Shown here: one piece after another, positions 45,259 to 56,889 of the stretch
How positions within the stretch are numbered: the first letter of the stretch is position 1
Layout: each line of letters opens with the position of its first letter
Source of the DNA: Siphonodentalium dalli
Lineage: Eukaryota > Mollusca > Scaphopoda > Gadilida > Siphonodentaliidae
Direction of reading: 5' to 3'
Assembly: GCA_032622095.1 (NCBI GenBank)
Contig: CP136061.1
Location: forward strand, 253,469,582 to 253,533,581
DNA length: 64,000 bases
Translations under genes and position numbers: made by a program
Notes under the pieces: generated by a model
What the model was told of the DNA's origin: nothing
What the model saw: the letters and a program-made list of their open reading frames with translations, nothing else
Database searches by the model: none

Positions 45259-45779
45259 GTATTTTCTGTTATGTATGCAAATATTTAATGCCAGTGCCAC
45301 TCTGGTCGTTGTTGATACATATAATGATGTTGCTTTAGGACTTCCATTCGGTGAGGGATATATGATTAACAGAGATTCTGACTGCACCAATAAAGGCACC
45401 ATCTGGATAATCCTCCATAATACCCTACACAAATAGGGATGTTTCCTTTACCTGATGTTGATAATGTACCAGGTACATTGGGCCAACTTCGTGTAAACAT
45501 ATTTAAGTTGCATCCCGACAATAACATTAAAGAATACAGTATTTACATGAATATGCCATAATGTATTATTCACATGGATAGTGAGTCTGATACAATGGCA
45601 TGTGGTATTATGGAATAATACATGTGTATATAGGAGTTGTGTCGCGTCCATCACTGTGCGTCTGTAGGGCTTACCTGATGTCGGTTGTTTTACTTTAAGA
45701 TAATAAATAAACCAACTCAATGTTGGGCAATTTCACAGTTCCAAAATAATAGAGGATAATTTATGCAGTTATAGACTAT
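45259..45779. repeat. Receptor-unit spacer with single-copy satellite relative
   Basis: It matches 3580-4680. At 45555-45645 it contains one unamplified relative of the 68-bp monomer (TTATTCACATGGATAGTG, ATACAATGGCATGTGGTATT, GTGTATATAGGAG). It then continues with CTTACCTGATGTCGGTTGT as after the array in the first unit. Confidence 0.65.
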
Positions 45780-46323
45780 CGTGAGTTATATACCCCTCCC
45801 CGAATGGAGATCATATAGCAACATCACTATCTCTACCACAAACGACTAAGGCAGAACTGGCATATTTTTATGTAACAACAGAAAGTAACTGATAACGACC
45901 AGGCCTCAGGGCATGGTGTCGGACATTTACAGTATGAGGTCCCCAGAGGGTGAATTTAGTGACGCTACCCCACACAGCGGGCTAACATCACTATTCCGCA
46001 GAAATCGGACAGGGCATCTGATTACAAACGAACATAGCAACTGGCGACAAGTACGTCACTAAACACATGGACTATGCGGTCGAATATGCACTGTCACTTA
46101 TTATTTCACAATAAGTGGAATAACATAAGTAGAAAGATTGATTTCTCAGTTTCTCGAATGTAACGTCAGGACTTCACTGCACACTTGGAATATCTCATTC
46201 TGAGAATTTCAATATTGTTTCGCCCGAACGTAATTACCAAACGCATGAAGGTATGTGAAATTCTGTGGACGGAACAGAACGGTCGTTATACAGGAAGGAG
46301 TACTATGCGCACACCATAGTGAA
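45780..46323 (+). promoter_or_regulatory. Class A upstream block of receptor gene 46324-47463
   Basis: This is the longest class A block with a gene attached: ACAACAGAAAGTAACTGATA, GAGGTCCCCAGAGGGTGAAT, TCGGACAGGGCATCTGATTA, GGCGACAAGTACGTCACT, TTTCTCGAATGTAAC and CCCGAACGTAATTACC. It contains the empty site (46279-46300) of the element inserted in the 25004 pseudogene. Confidence 0.6.
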
Positions 46324-47463
46324 ATGGAAAGCCAACAATACCCCGATAATTTAACATCTAATGTTACAGTCACCGAAACCAGGAATATCACAGTCACCGA
46401 AACCAGGAATGTGACTATTGGAATGATTCAATTACTATTTCTCTGTGTTGGGACTATCGGCAATGTTTTGATATTAATTGTATTTACTCGTCCGACGATG
46501 AGAATAAAACGGTCATCGTTGTTGTTTCTGTCATTGGCGATAGCCGACCTTGTTGTACTCTACATTAGTTTGCTACGCAATGCGATCAACAACATGACCC
46601 ATTGGAACATCATGGCCTTGAATGACGTATCTTGTAACGTTTATGCATTTCTTATTTATTATTCTGCAGATGTCTCCGTCTGGATCCTCGTCGTGTTAAC
46701 TGTTGATCGAACTGTTCACGTATGTTGTCATCTGAAACGCTCATTCTTTACTGGTAAGAAGTCTGTTTTCTGTGAAATTGTGTTCGTTGTAATTGGGTGT
46801 TTGCTGGCGAATGTTCACCTTATATATGGACTACAGTTATCAACGGATACTGACAATCAATTGGGGACTTGTGTCCCTACCGGAGCGACAGAATATGTCT
46901 GGCTTGTAGTCAACGTTTGGTTTTGGTTGGATGTTGTCAAGTATTCATTTGTACCAGTCATCATTATCGCATCCTGCAACACTCTACTCATTTTCCACAT
47001 CAGGAAAACAAAAAGATCCTTGAAATATTTCACTGGGAGCCACGCCCAAGCAAGACAGGGGAAAAAAGCGACATCACCGACTTCATTGATGCTAATAGCA
47101 ACGAGTTTCCAACTCCTTGTGACAACAACGCCACTGGTCTTAACACAGGCAATCAACAAAACAGATTTCAGTTTTCACGAGACAACTGTTGTTGGTGTTC
47201 TTGTGACCCTGAACAGGGCTAATAACTGCTTGAATTTGTTCACGTATGTTATAAGCGGTAATAAATTCAGAGCAGAACTCTGGGGTGTTCTGAAACAAAG
47301 CTGTCGGCAGACGATAAATGTAGAGTCTCTTGGTCTTAGCATACAACAAACAGACCAACCACAACCGACGATTGCATCACGCTCGCATCCAGGAGTCCGA
47401 CAACCGGACGTACATGTAAATGATGACATTCGTCCAGAACACACAACCAGAGAGATATATTAA
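46324..47463 (+). CDS. Class A (rhodopsin-like) seven-TM receptor, class A copy 4
   Basis: A 379-residue receptor. The ORF is open from an ATG at 46255, but the paralogues start at MESxQYPDNLTSN, so the start is placed at 46324 (GAAATGG). Sequons at N9, N13, N21 and N29 sit in a repeated NVTVTETR motif. Landmarks: TM1 GTIGNVLILIV, TM2 LSLAIADLVVLY, TM3 from NDVSCNVYAF to LTVDRT, ECL2 with GTCVPTG, TM5 WLDVVKYSFVPV, TM6 TTTPLVL, TM7 NCLNLFTYVISG, helix 8 NKFRAELW. The C-tail (to VRQPDVHVNDDIRPEHTTREIY region) is the longest in the array. It is nearly identical to the copy at 59045, which points to recent duplication or gene conversion. Confidence 0.92.
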   Translation: MESQQYPDNLTSNVTVTETRNITVTETRNVTIGMIQLLFLCVGTIGNVLILIVFTRPTMRIKRSSLLFLSLAIADLVVLYISLLRNAINNMTHWNIMALNDVSCNVYAFLIYYSADVSVWILVVLTVDRTVHVCCHLKRSFFTGKKSVFCEIVFVVIGCLLANVHLIYGLQLSTDTDNQLGTCVPTGATEYVWLVVNVWFWLDVVKYSFVPVIIIASCNTLLIFHIRKTKRSLKYFTGSHAQARQGKKATSPTSLMLIATSFQLLVTTTPLVLTQAINKTDFSFHETTVVGVLVTLNRANNCLNLFTYVISGNKFRAELWGVLKQSCRQTINVESLGLSIQQTDQPQPTIASRSHPGVRQPDVHVNDDIRPEHTTREIY

Positions 47464-47479
47464 CTACCCTAAACATTGT

Positions 47480-47645
47480 ATGAAGATTTTCACGTATGAT
47501 AAAAGTGGTAAGAAAATTCAAAGCCGCAATCCGGCGTGTTCTCAAACAATGATTTCCACGCCACCCAATAACTGAGTGTTTTATCACATGCAACAGACAT
47601 ACAAACCAATGTGCGGATCCTGGAGTTCGAGAACCAGACTAAAAT
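47480..47645 (+). pseudogene. Receptor TM7/C-tail remnant
   Basis: TTTTCACGTATGATAAAAGT, GGTAAGAAAATTCAAAGCCG, CCGGCGTGTTCTCAAACAAT and CGGATCCTGGAGTTCGAGAA repeat the TM7-end and tail. It is shorter than the remnants after 452, 25004 and 39376 and near identical to that after 59045. Confidence 0.7.
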
Positions 47646-47989
47646 GATCAGTGGTATGCATATACTATAACTTAGGTCTATATGGAACACCATAGAAGAG
47701 TTGTGACTCTCGGATTATCATTTCAGACTCAAGGTTAATTTTGTTCCGCTGATGTATTGATGTACACGTAACTGTGACAACGAAGTTGTTTTCTAATGCT
47801 CGTACACACCATGTCATTGCTACGCTGAAATGAACAAAACAACTTTGTTAATTTATCTGTTCTTTATGTATCCAAGTTTGGTATCAATTTCCAGTTAAGA
47901 CCTCGACTCAAATTTGAGATTAAGTGGAGGATGTATTTCATACTGAATTCTCTGCGTAAGTTCCATTGATCATGCTGTATAATATTCGG

Positions 47990-48690
47990 GTACATTCACA
48001 TAATATACTTACATGGGATGTAATTTGCAGCGGTCTACTGTCAGTTTTGAGTCAGGGTACGTTCATGGAATAGATTCACATTTGACTTAATTTACAGCGT
48101 ACCAACGATCAGTGTTACAATCAGGGTACGTTCATGGAATATAAATAAATTTGACGTAATTTACAGCGTGTTAGCGATCATTGTTACAATCGGGTTAGGT
48201 TCATGGAATAGACATACATTTGATGTAATTTACGGCGTGTCCGCGATCAGTGTTACGATCGGGGTACATTCACGGAATAGACTTAAATTGGATATAATTT
48301 ACAGCGTGTCCGCGATCAGTGTTACAATCGGGGTACGTTCATGGAATAGACTTAAATTGATAGTAATTTACAGCGTATCAGTGATCAGTGTTACAATCAG
48401 GATATGCTCGTGGAAAATATTTAAATTCGATGTAATTTACAGCGTTTCCGTGATCAGTGTTACAATCGGGTTACCGTCATGGAATATACTTAAATTGGAT
48501 ATAACATACACCATGTCAGTGATAACTGTTCAAATCAGGGTACGTTCACGGAATACAATTAAATTTGATGTTATTTACAGCGTGTTAGCGATTAGTGTTA
48601 CAATCGGGGTACCTTCATGGAATATACTTAAATGTGATGTAATTTACAGCGTGTCAGCGAGAAGTGTTACAACCGGGGTGCGTTCACACT
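47990..48690. repeat. 69-bp tandem repeat array, about 10 copies
   Basis: Same family as 23278-23871 (GCGATCAGTGTTACAATCGG, GGAATAGACTTAAATTGGAT, GTAATTTACAGCGTG). A 181-codon ORF at 48168-48713 is only the 3n-period repeat read through. The array begins downstream of the receptor's 3' flank. Confidence 0.9.
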
Positions 48691-48894
48691 CTCTTATATT
48701 ACATGTATTATGATAATCTCCACATTATATACTTATTCGAGAACTCGCTCAAATAATTGGACTACCCTTCCTCTGAGTGTTGATCCAGTTAGTTGTTCCG
48801 GCTTGGTAATAGGGTATAACTCACACTAAGTCATCACCTGGCAATCACGATCTGAATGGGATGTCGAACGGTTTACATATGGGAAGAACTCATA

Positions 48895-49235
48895 ATGTAA
48901 GTTCAATTGATCATGCTGTATAATATTCGGGTACGTTCACATAATAGACTTAAATGGGATGTAATGTACAGCGGCCAGCTGTCAGGTTTGAGTCAGGGAA
49001 CGTTCCTTGAATAGACTTACATTTTATGTAATCTGCAGCGTGTCAGTAATCACTGTTACAATAATAGCGCGTTCATGGAATAGACATATCTAAATTTGAC
49101 GTAATTTACAGCGTGTTAGCGATCAGTGTTACAGTCAGGATACGCTCATGGAATGAACTTAAATTGGATGTAATTTACAGCGTGTTAGCGTTCACTGTTA
49201 CAGTCAGGGTACGGTCATAGAATAGACTTAAAGGA
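48895..49235. repeat. 69-bp repeat, second block, about 5 copies
   Basis: TCATGCTGTATAATATTCGG restarts the phrase that opens the previous block at 47970, followed by diverged 69-bp units. The array plus its lead-in was therefore itself duplicated (47960 and 48905). Confidence 0.8.
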
Positions 49236-49849
49236 TTGCTATCCTCATGAAACAACAAAACTGTATCGGAAAGCCACCCCTATTGTGATCACAATGATCC
49301 AAATTCCATACAAATCGCGTAATAAATAAGCCGAGAAATAAATAAATAATACACCACCGGTTGTCTGCTATCTCCGTCGCAAAACCTCACATGACGTCAA
49401 ATGAGGTAAACTAATTAAAAACACGGAATCGGAATTAATTATGTCCACCCATATGGCGATGAAAAATCCGGAATCGACATCACTGCGTGGGTGTAATGGA
49501 AATACTGCGGGGAATGTCAATAGCATTGTGTACACGTGGTGAATTGTCATCGTGCGGTGAGTTATCTTCACTTGTGATTTGTCTTAAGTGCTGTTTGGAA
49601 AGTTATGGATTTGACAAAAACTATAGAAGGCCGATTGAGCGAGGTAGATCACACTTTCGTGTCAAAAATAAAGCTTATAAAAACACGAGCCCACATGTGA
49701 ACTCTATTCGGGTGCGTGTTCACGATGTTGTTTTAATATTCCATATATATGCCCCGAGTTTCCCGTATTTACAATCATTTATTCGTGACAATGTCAAATA
49801 AATGCAGTGTTTTCGGCTGTGGCCGGTCTACACTGCATGAAAAGTGGAA

Positions 49850-50612
49850 TTTATGCTTTGCATAAATTAGGAATAAATGAGAATAAATTTCACATTTATT
49901 CTAATTTATGCATTGCATAAATTTGGATAAATTCCGAAATTTATTGGAATTTATTCTTGAATTTATGCTTGAATAAACTTCCAAATTTACAGAAAATTTA
50001 CACAGCATAAATTTCAATAAATTTATGCAGATTTATGCCATGAATAAATTTCGAAAATGCAGATAAATTTCGAAATTTATCTACATTTATGCCATTAATA
50101 AATGTGGATGGGCAGTATAAATGTAGATAAATTTCTCCACATTTTCAAATTTCTGCGCAGATGAGATTTATTAACATTTAAATGGTCAAGAGATTCGGAT
50201 GGTCGGTATAAATGTACATAAATTTCGAAATTTATCCACTTAAATTTCGAAATTTAACCAATTTATCGACATAAATTTCGAAATTTATCCAAATAAATTT
50301 CGAAATTTATCCACTTAAATTTCGAAATTTATCCACATAAATTTATCCACTTAAATTTCGAAATTTAACCAGATAAATTTCGAAATTTATCCACATAAAT
50401 TTCGAAATTTATCCACTTAAATTTCAAAATTTAACCAGATAAATTTCAAAATTTATCCACATAAATTTCGAAATTTATCCACATAAATTTCTAAATTTAT
50501 AGACATAAATTTCATAATTTATCCACATAAATTTCGAAATCAATTTCTAAATTTATCCAGATAAATTTCTTTATTTATCTAGATAAATTTCTAAATTTAT
50601 CCAGATAAATAG
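49850..50612. repeat. Left subterminal repeat region of the CACTA-like element
   Basis: There are many copies of ATAAATTTCGAAATTTATCC, mostly spaced about 20-22 bp, each palindromic around TTCGAA. Earlier, more irregular AATTTATGC/GCATAAATT motifs lie nearer the tip. Confidence 0.9.
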
Positions 50613-50962
50613 CCCACACACCACTCACCCATTGTTGGGATCAGCAATCATTTATCGCATGGTATGTGCAGCTGCTGACAAAGGATAACAATCTCAGCTG
50701 GTATCCTATCTGTATGTTTATTAGGCACTGATAAAAGTTGTTTCTGTGACCCTGTTCCGGTATTATAATTTAGAGCATCCGCATATGCCAAATACCACTA
50801 AAGACATATAATATAATGCACAAGGGAGGGTAAATTAAATGTGCAATTCATATATGACAGTACAGTTCCCAATATGGTATTTAGTGAAAGGATCAACAGA
50901 AGAAAAACTGGTAATTTTAGCAACTACTATAAGTACTATCAATCTTCAGGTCTCCAATTAAA

Positions 50963-51438
50963 GGTACTCAACCCGTAAAGAGGGTCCCCATCTCAACAGA
51001 TTCCAACAACAACAATCCGATCAGAGGGTCCTATATTACTATTTCTTTGGCTTTGGGGGTAAAAAATATTTGATTCGAGTCGAGGAACCGATCAAACAAA
51101 GCTCAGAGTTATTAGATATTGATTTTTCAAATTTGTTATGTTCTCGAGATGAGTACTAATAACTGCCGTAATCTGCTCTGGATGTGTACTCCAAATCTAT
51201 TCAAACAGACAAGGATGAATAACTCTAAAATCAAGTGGTAATTTTAACGCAATTTTGACTGAGTTCTGGGCCAGATAGTATTCCCGATAATGAAAAATAA
51301 TAGATTTCTAAAATCGATATCTAACAAATCTGAGCTTTGATGGGTGACTTCCTCGACTCGAATCAAATATTTTTGACCCCCGAAGCCATTGAAATAGTAA
51401 TTGAGAGGAGTTTTATCGGGTTGAGTACCTTTAAACAT
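50963..51438. repeat. Large imperfect inverted repeat inside the element
   Basis: The left arm (AAAGGTACTCAACCCG, TATTTGATTCGAGTCGAGGA, AAAGCTCAGA) is inverted in the right arm (CGGGTTGAGTACCTTT at its outer end, TCCTCGACTCGAATCAAATA). The left arm has an extra GAGGGTCC-bounded insertion. A 71-codon minus-strand frame in the right arm resembles no family I know. Confidence 0.75.
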
Positions 51439-52596
51439 ATACAAGTTGGTGAATTTCAATGTAATTACATTGCATTAAATTTTGACGTAAATTCATTAAC
51501 ATCTGGCGTACTCATTCTAAAAGACTAAATTTAACATTGTGATGGGAATTCAAAATATACTTTCAACTTTCACTGCCGACTTGCAATTGGTTATGTTAAG
51601 TTCTAAATCTTTGGTTGGGGCTATCCTGTGCTACATGAAGAAGACAAGAACATATATATATTAATATCTCTTTAATGTAGTAAATAATATACTTAATGTA
51701 GTAAATAATAGACAAGAGACCCCTTTCGCATAGTGAATGACAACAGATCATTAAATACACATATATGTACAGAACGGCATGAGTGTTAGCGCGGCCAGAT
51801 ATAATAAGAGGCACAGCCTCAAGTTCTATCCTTCCGCAATGGCACAATTGCCATATTAACCAAAATGATAAATTTTCTCAATAATCCAATACATTTAGTA
51901 TATATTCCACACCATTGTACCACAGAGTTGTACATTTATGTAATTTAAAGGTAACATTGAAATTTAATCTATTTTTCCTAGCCCATGATGTGTCCATGTC
52001 CAATCTAGCTACCAAACTTGGTATGTGTCTTTATCAGCCAAATATACAGTTCAAGTACGGTTCAGTCCAATAATGTTATTGCCCTTGTTCGACTTGTACA
52101 ATTTCATAACATTTTGGTTTATGACCGACAACCCCAATTTGGATTAAAAATAAAGCAACACATATTTGTCTCAACCAAAAGGCTGGACTAGAAAAGGTAT
52201 AAACTTTATCACTGCAACTAATTATAACCCCACTTGGTGAAGACTAAATCACACTGGAAGTGAATACATGTTCCTCAATGTATTTCACAGTAGATGAAGG
52301 TGGGTCTCATATCAAGATAGCATGATTTATATGACTTTCAATTGTAATGATTCATAGTGAATTGGCTCACTAAATCATGTAATCTTGAGCTGGACATTCC
52401 TGTTATGTGAAATACATTAACATGGTTAGCGAACACAGCAGGTGAAGGCCAGCCTCCAATCAAATTGGCATGATTTATGTGGCTTTCGATAGCCCATTTC
52501 GTGAACAAATTTAATTACATGACTGCAATTTTGCGAGAACCCTTTCCAAAGTATTCTCTTAATGTTATGTGTCGCCCATAGGACCCTAACTTATAT

Positions 52597-52690
52597 GAGA
52601 GAATGCATTGACCGAACAATATTCACCATGACCTTGTAAGTCAGTACATTCTCTTATATATGCGAGGATCCCTGAGAGACCGCATATATG
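52597..52690. mobile_element. Decayed hairpin-MITE fragment
   Basis: GAGAGAATGCATTGACC and TACATTCTCTTATATATGCG are diverged arms of the MITE hairpin. Beyond it lie repeats of CGCCGTATTCCA/GGTATTCGGTATTCC (52720-52790). Confidence 0.5.
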
Positions 52691-52935
52691 AGGCCCCACC
52701 CCCTTTTCGTACGCCGTATTCCATGCCCTGTTATGAGGTACGCCGTATTCCAGCCCTTTGTTAGGAGGTATTCGGTATTCCAAAAATACTGGTATTCGTA
52801 CGCAGGCCTTCCAAAAAATGAAGTTTTCATATATTTTTATGTATTCCGTATTCCACCCTCTGTGTTAAGTTGTATTCCGTATTCCATGGGAGGTGGTGCA
52901 GGGGCCTCATTTATGAGAGCACTCACTGGCGTAGG

Positions 52936-54275
52936 GGGAAGATGTCTATTCCGAAGGTTCGCTATTCTGAAGGTTCACTATTCCGAAGGTTCACTATTCC
53001 GAAGGTTCTCTATTCCGAAGATTTTTTTTATTATAAAGGTTAATTCTATATTCTAAAGTATTGAGAGGGTTCATTATCACGAAGACTCTTTTTATGAAGG
53101 AAATAACTTAAAACATTGAAACAATAAATGTGACTCTTTTTTCGCGGGTTTCCCACTGGGTTTCCTTGACATTAAGTATGCCGTTATTTCACAAAACATA
53201 TTCACGTCAGGCAGCCCACACAATTGCTATGTTTCCATACAATTTAATGTCTTCACGTATGACGTTATATCTCAATAATCTTAGAGGCAAGAATACGCCA
53301 GCTAAATGCGGATTAAAACAGTGGGGCTATAACTCTTAATGAATACTGCGTAGCAGAATGTCGTTGAATAGACGGGTATGAGATTAACCTAACTGCAATT
53401 GTGAATTTTTATTGAATTTTAAGGCCCACTTAATTTTCGAGTCACCGACTATTTTTTTATAACAATCTGTGCCATAAAATATGATTGAAACACTATAGTT
53501 CATCACCAGTTGAAACGTCTGTATCCGAAGATGCCCATAGACAAATAGAAAACAGCTTAAATCATAAAATGATTCCCCCCGTTATGGCTCCCAGAATGCA
53601 ACAGAATTCAACCTAATGTATTTTCAATTGAAGGGGAATAACACTATCTTTAATATAGAGTTATTCCCCTCCAATGAAAATAATACACTTTGCGCAACAA
53701 AACCAGATGAACGTTAAGCACAAAAATACGTCGTTAACTCAACAAAAACAACATGTTCACAGTTTATTACACCCGATAAGCTGATAATACAGTGTTATAG
53801 AGCTTCCTGTTTCCAATGGTATATATACTGGCATATATTTTATATATGTGATCTGGGGGTTCGATAATTAAGTGGGCCTTTAATGTTGATGTTTCTTTCA
53901 AATACAGATTGCCAGTTCGGAAAAAACTATATCTCTTACCTGTAGTTTATTTCAGTCATCGTGTTTTCAACTTTCCATAATAAACGATAAACTGATACTG
54001 TCTTTTTGCTATTAATAACCAACGTCTGAGACAATTTGGGAATTAGACGTGGGTGTATACATGTACAATAAGTGAATACTAGCGTAATAGTAGTTTTCAT
54101 TCCTCGTGTGGTTTTTGTGTTGGGGTGCAAATTCTGATTCATTTCTGGTTAAATACGCCCAGAACAGAAAACCTTCAGAATAGCGAACCTTCGGAATAGC
54201 GAACCTTCGGAATAATGAACCTTCGGAATAGCGAACCTTCGGAACAATGAACCTTCGGAATAGAGAACCCTACCC
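52936..54275. mobile_element. hAT-like element nested in the CACTA-like element
   Basis: Flanked by an exact 8-bp duplication GGCGTAGG (52928-52935 and 54276-54283). Ends begin GGG...TCTATTCCGAAGG and carry tandem TTCNCTATTCCGAAGG repeats that are inverted at the right end (CCTTCGGAATAGCGAA). No transposase. It hosts a further TTAA element. Confidence 0.8.
53423..53878. mobile_element. 456-bp TIR element nested in the hAT-like element
   Basis: Ends GGCCCACTTAATTTTCGA and, inverted, TCGATAATTAAGTGGGCC, flanked by TTTAA on both sides (piggyBac-like TTAA). A central hairpin with arms TTCAATTGAAGGGGAATAAC and GTTATTCCCCTCCAATGAAA lies at about 53618-53687. Confidence 0.72.
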
Positions 54276-54433
54276 GGCGTAGGATATGTAATGCATCACC
54301 AGCGCATCTCCCGTCATTAAAGGGTTAAACCCGCTGGATATTGTAATGATAACAGGTGAAACAGGCCCAATAAATCATGTAATCTTGAGGTAGACATTCA
54401 TATGATGTGAAATTCATGGTTACCGAACAGGTA

Positions 54434-54526
54434 CAAGTCTGCTTGTACCCACACCAGCTAGGATATTTGAATAACGAGCATGTCCACATCCAAATATCCT
54501 AGCTGGTTTATGTACAGGTAGACTTG
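54434..54526. repeat. 93-bp hairpin
   Basis: The inner arms ACCAGCTAGGATATTTG / CAAATATCCTAGCTGGT are perfect. The outer arms CAAGTCTGCTTGTACC / GTACAGGTAGACTTG are imperfect. It lies inside the CACTA-like element. Confidence 0.85.
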
Positions 54527-54879
54527 GACTAGTACTGGCTAAGAAATTTGTAACATGTATTTTGTTATCTTCAAATCTTTTATCTTCAAACAGTTCCTAG
54601 GTTTTGAGCTAATGGTATTCTCTTTTGGTACAAAGTAAGCAGTGGTCATATGGCTTCCACCTCAAAATTCTTCTGATTTTTAGCACTGAAAAATGGTTCT
54701 TATTTATCCATCTATACATGGAACTTTGAAACAAAATTAAGAGTGTTCCAAAAAGAATGACACTACATATGTGCTGAAATTTGGCGCCTTATGTTTCAAT
54801 GTTAATTTGCACAGTGCATAATCATGCATGTTGCCACATCTGAGTTCTAAAATTAGGATAATTTTAAAACCATTATAAA

Positions 54880-55600
54880 TTAGGTGAATGGAATTTAGAC
54901 ACAATTTATTCTAAATTTATGCCATGACTAAATTTAGAAAAATGAGGATAAATTTCGAAATTTATTAAGATAAATATCGAAATTTATCCATATTTAAAAA
55001 AACATTTCATGATATAAATGTAGTTGAAATTTACTAACATTGATGTCAGATCAATTTGGATGGTCAGTTAAATGTAGATAAATGGAAGTTTATCCACATA
55101 AATTTTGAAATTTATCCACATAAATTTAGAAATTTATCCACATAAATTTTGAAATTTATCCACATAAATTTTGAAATTTATCCACATAAATTTTGAAATT
55201 TATTCAAATAAACTTTGAAATTTATCCCCATTTGCTTAATTTATGTCATAAAGAGCGTTTATATCTCGAATTCGCAGAATTCTGAAACATATGTAAGACG
55301 ATCCCAAAGTTATGACACTATGAAAGTGTTGAAATGTTGTCCCTTGGATTTCAACATTCATGTAAAATTTATGCAGTGCATAAATTTTGTTAAACTCCAG
55401 AATCATGCCAGATCTATTTTGTTCGAAATCTGGAATTTCAAATTTAGGGAGAATTTATTCGCATTTATTCACTTTGTGAGGAAGAATAAATGTGAAATTT
55501 ATGCATATGCCTAAATTTCAAATTTAGGATAAATTTATGCCGTTGTAAATTGTGTACATGGAATTTAGGCATAATTTATTTTTTTGTAAATTCCTCTTTT
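54880..55600. repeat. Right subterminal repeat region of the CACTA-like element
   Basis: ATAAATTTTGAAATTTATCCAC repeats cluster at 55080-55230, with looser AATTTATGC motifs to the tip. Mirrors the left subterminal region. Confidence 0.85.
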
Positions 55601-55761
55601 CATGCAGTGCTAGTGACTCTCAGTTAGGTATAATTCTGCATTTAATTCCAGAGGATGTTCTTTTACGTGACATTTGGCGGGATTTCTGTGGGGAAACCCG
55701 TTGCGCAAAATCAGAAACTACATACAACATACATATATCAAATAAAGAGCGTTTAGTTTGA

Positions 55762-56394
55762 CGAGTCAGTCATGGTTACGAATACATACAATTGCAGTTA
55801 AAGTGGGGAGTATGTTGAAGAATAATTTTGTAAAGTATTCACGATGACAACTATTCTAAGTCGAGTCCCCAATTTCCTTCACCACCACTCAATAAAGGGC
55901 GTTTCATGTTAAGATTATTCCTAATCAAGTCCGTAGACAGCCACTAGCAAAGACAGTTCGTCATTTATAATTAGAGCATTGGGCACGAGCTGCGAAGCGA
56001 CGAGAGGGGGTGTCGCCTTACTATCGCATTGAGGGTGGGTTCGCGCCCCCCTTTCGGGGAGAATTTTGATAAAATACGAAGCAAACGACGTACCGGTAAT
56101 TTAGATCCGCCGTGACACAAAAGTCTAGCTTCGATTTTTCCAAGTTTTCTCTCACACGCCTGGAATTGAATTGTATCAAAATAGCCTAGCTGTTCTAAAT
56201 GAACCAATTGTCTAGTGGGGGACTAAGTTCCGACTAACATAATCCACTGCATGGGCCGTCGAGACTTCGAACCAGTATCTGACAAGTTTGTGACCTAAAC
56301 CTGGAAATTGCTAAATCTATAGTTGTCTATCTGCAGTGGCATCCCCCCGATTTGTTTTTCGGACGTTAATTATAAGTTTAACTGACCTTATGGG
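55762..56394. other. DNA downstream of the THAP exon, no exon recognised
   Basis: No further THAP exon is visible. A 78-codon minus-strand frame (55971-56207) has no family signature. A GC-rich patch (GCGCCCCCCTTTCGGGG) lies near 56044-56061. Confidence 0.4.
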
Positions 56395-56800
56395 AGGACC
56401 AGAACACACTGGGCCGACCATGGTTGGTGTGAGAAAAATTTGAAATCTGAACAAACAATTTGCTAAATCCTAGCACCTATTGAGTAGCCTCAATGTTGCC
56501 AAGTGAACAAACTTGGCACACCCTATAAGGTTGGAAATTTTCCAACTGATGGTCATTTCGGTCCAAAATTTCGACCGAAAGTAGGCAAATATGCAAAATA
56601 TTGTCTAAAACAAAATATTCCCCATTAATATAGATTGTTGGAAAATCGATCTACGAAAACGATTTCAACCTATGGTTTCGTGTGAAATTTCCAACTATTG
56701 TTGTGTCGGCCAAGATATTTCGAACAGTTGAAACTTTTGACCAAGCTTGAGGGACATAGCTGTAGTATTTGTGTGTATGGGTCTCTGCCCCGGCTATATG
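56395..56800. repeat. Inverted copy of the interior of the 7203-9188 element
   Basis: GGTTGGAAATTTTCCAACTG, ATGGTCATTTCGGTCCAAAA, GCAAATATGCAAAATATTG and GGGCCGACCATGG are the inverse of phrases at about 7850-8350 and 8530-8570. Confidence 0.6.
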
Positions 56801-56889
56801 GTGATATATAATAATCGCGGGACGTTCAAAGGGATGTGTTTACACGACCGACACCCTTTCGATGTATGCATGGGTCTTTATATCCAGTG

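Larger units (their letters stand above)
49831..55609. mobile_element. CACTA-like (CMC/EnSpm-type) element, 5.78 kb
   Basis: Terminal inverted repeats CACTGCATGAAAAGTGGAAT at the left and ATTCCTCTTTTCATGCAGTG at the right, flanked by CTA on both sides (49828-49830 and 55610-55612), a 3-bp target duplication. Both ends carry several hundred bp of dense short subterminal repeats. CACTG ends, 3-bp duplication and subterminal repeats are CACTA-superfamily traits. No transposase ORF is recognisable, so it is probably non-autonomous or dead. It contains other inserted elements. Confidence 0.72.
49791..55761 (+). pseudogene. THAP-type zinc-finger exon split by a transposon
   Basis: ATG at 49791 encodes MSNKCSVFGCGRS, with the C-x4-C start of a THAP DNA-binding domain. 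The frame is cut at 49830 by a 5.8-kb element. From 55610 the frame resumes after one copy of the CTA duplication, with QLGIILHLIPEDVLLRDIW then RDFCGE; HLIP and the tryptophan fit the THAP H-x-x-P and W positions. The C-x2-H pair that completes the finger is not seen before the stop at 55759-55761, so it may have been on a later exon or lost. It is clearly interrupted; a spliced product would need the element to be removed as an intron. Confidence 0.65.

Noticed and set aside
46255-46323. N-terminal extension of 23 residues on the receptor at 46324
   Set aside because: The paralogues start at the later methionine. The extension lies in the conserved upstream block and is out of register or absent in the other copies.
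48168-48713. 181-codon plus-strand ORF of 23-residue repeats
   Set aside because: It is the 69-bp satellite read in an open frame. Period divisible by three explains the length, and equivalent arrays elsewhere contain stops.
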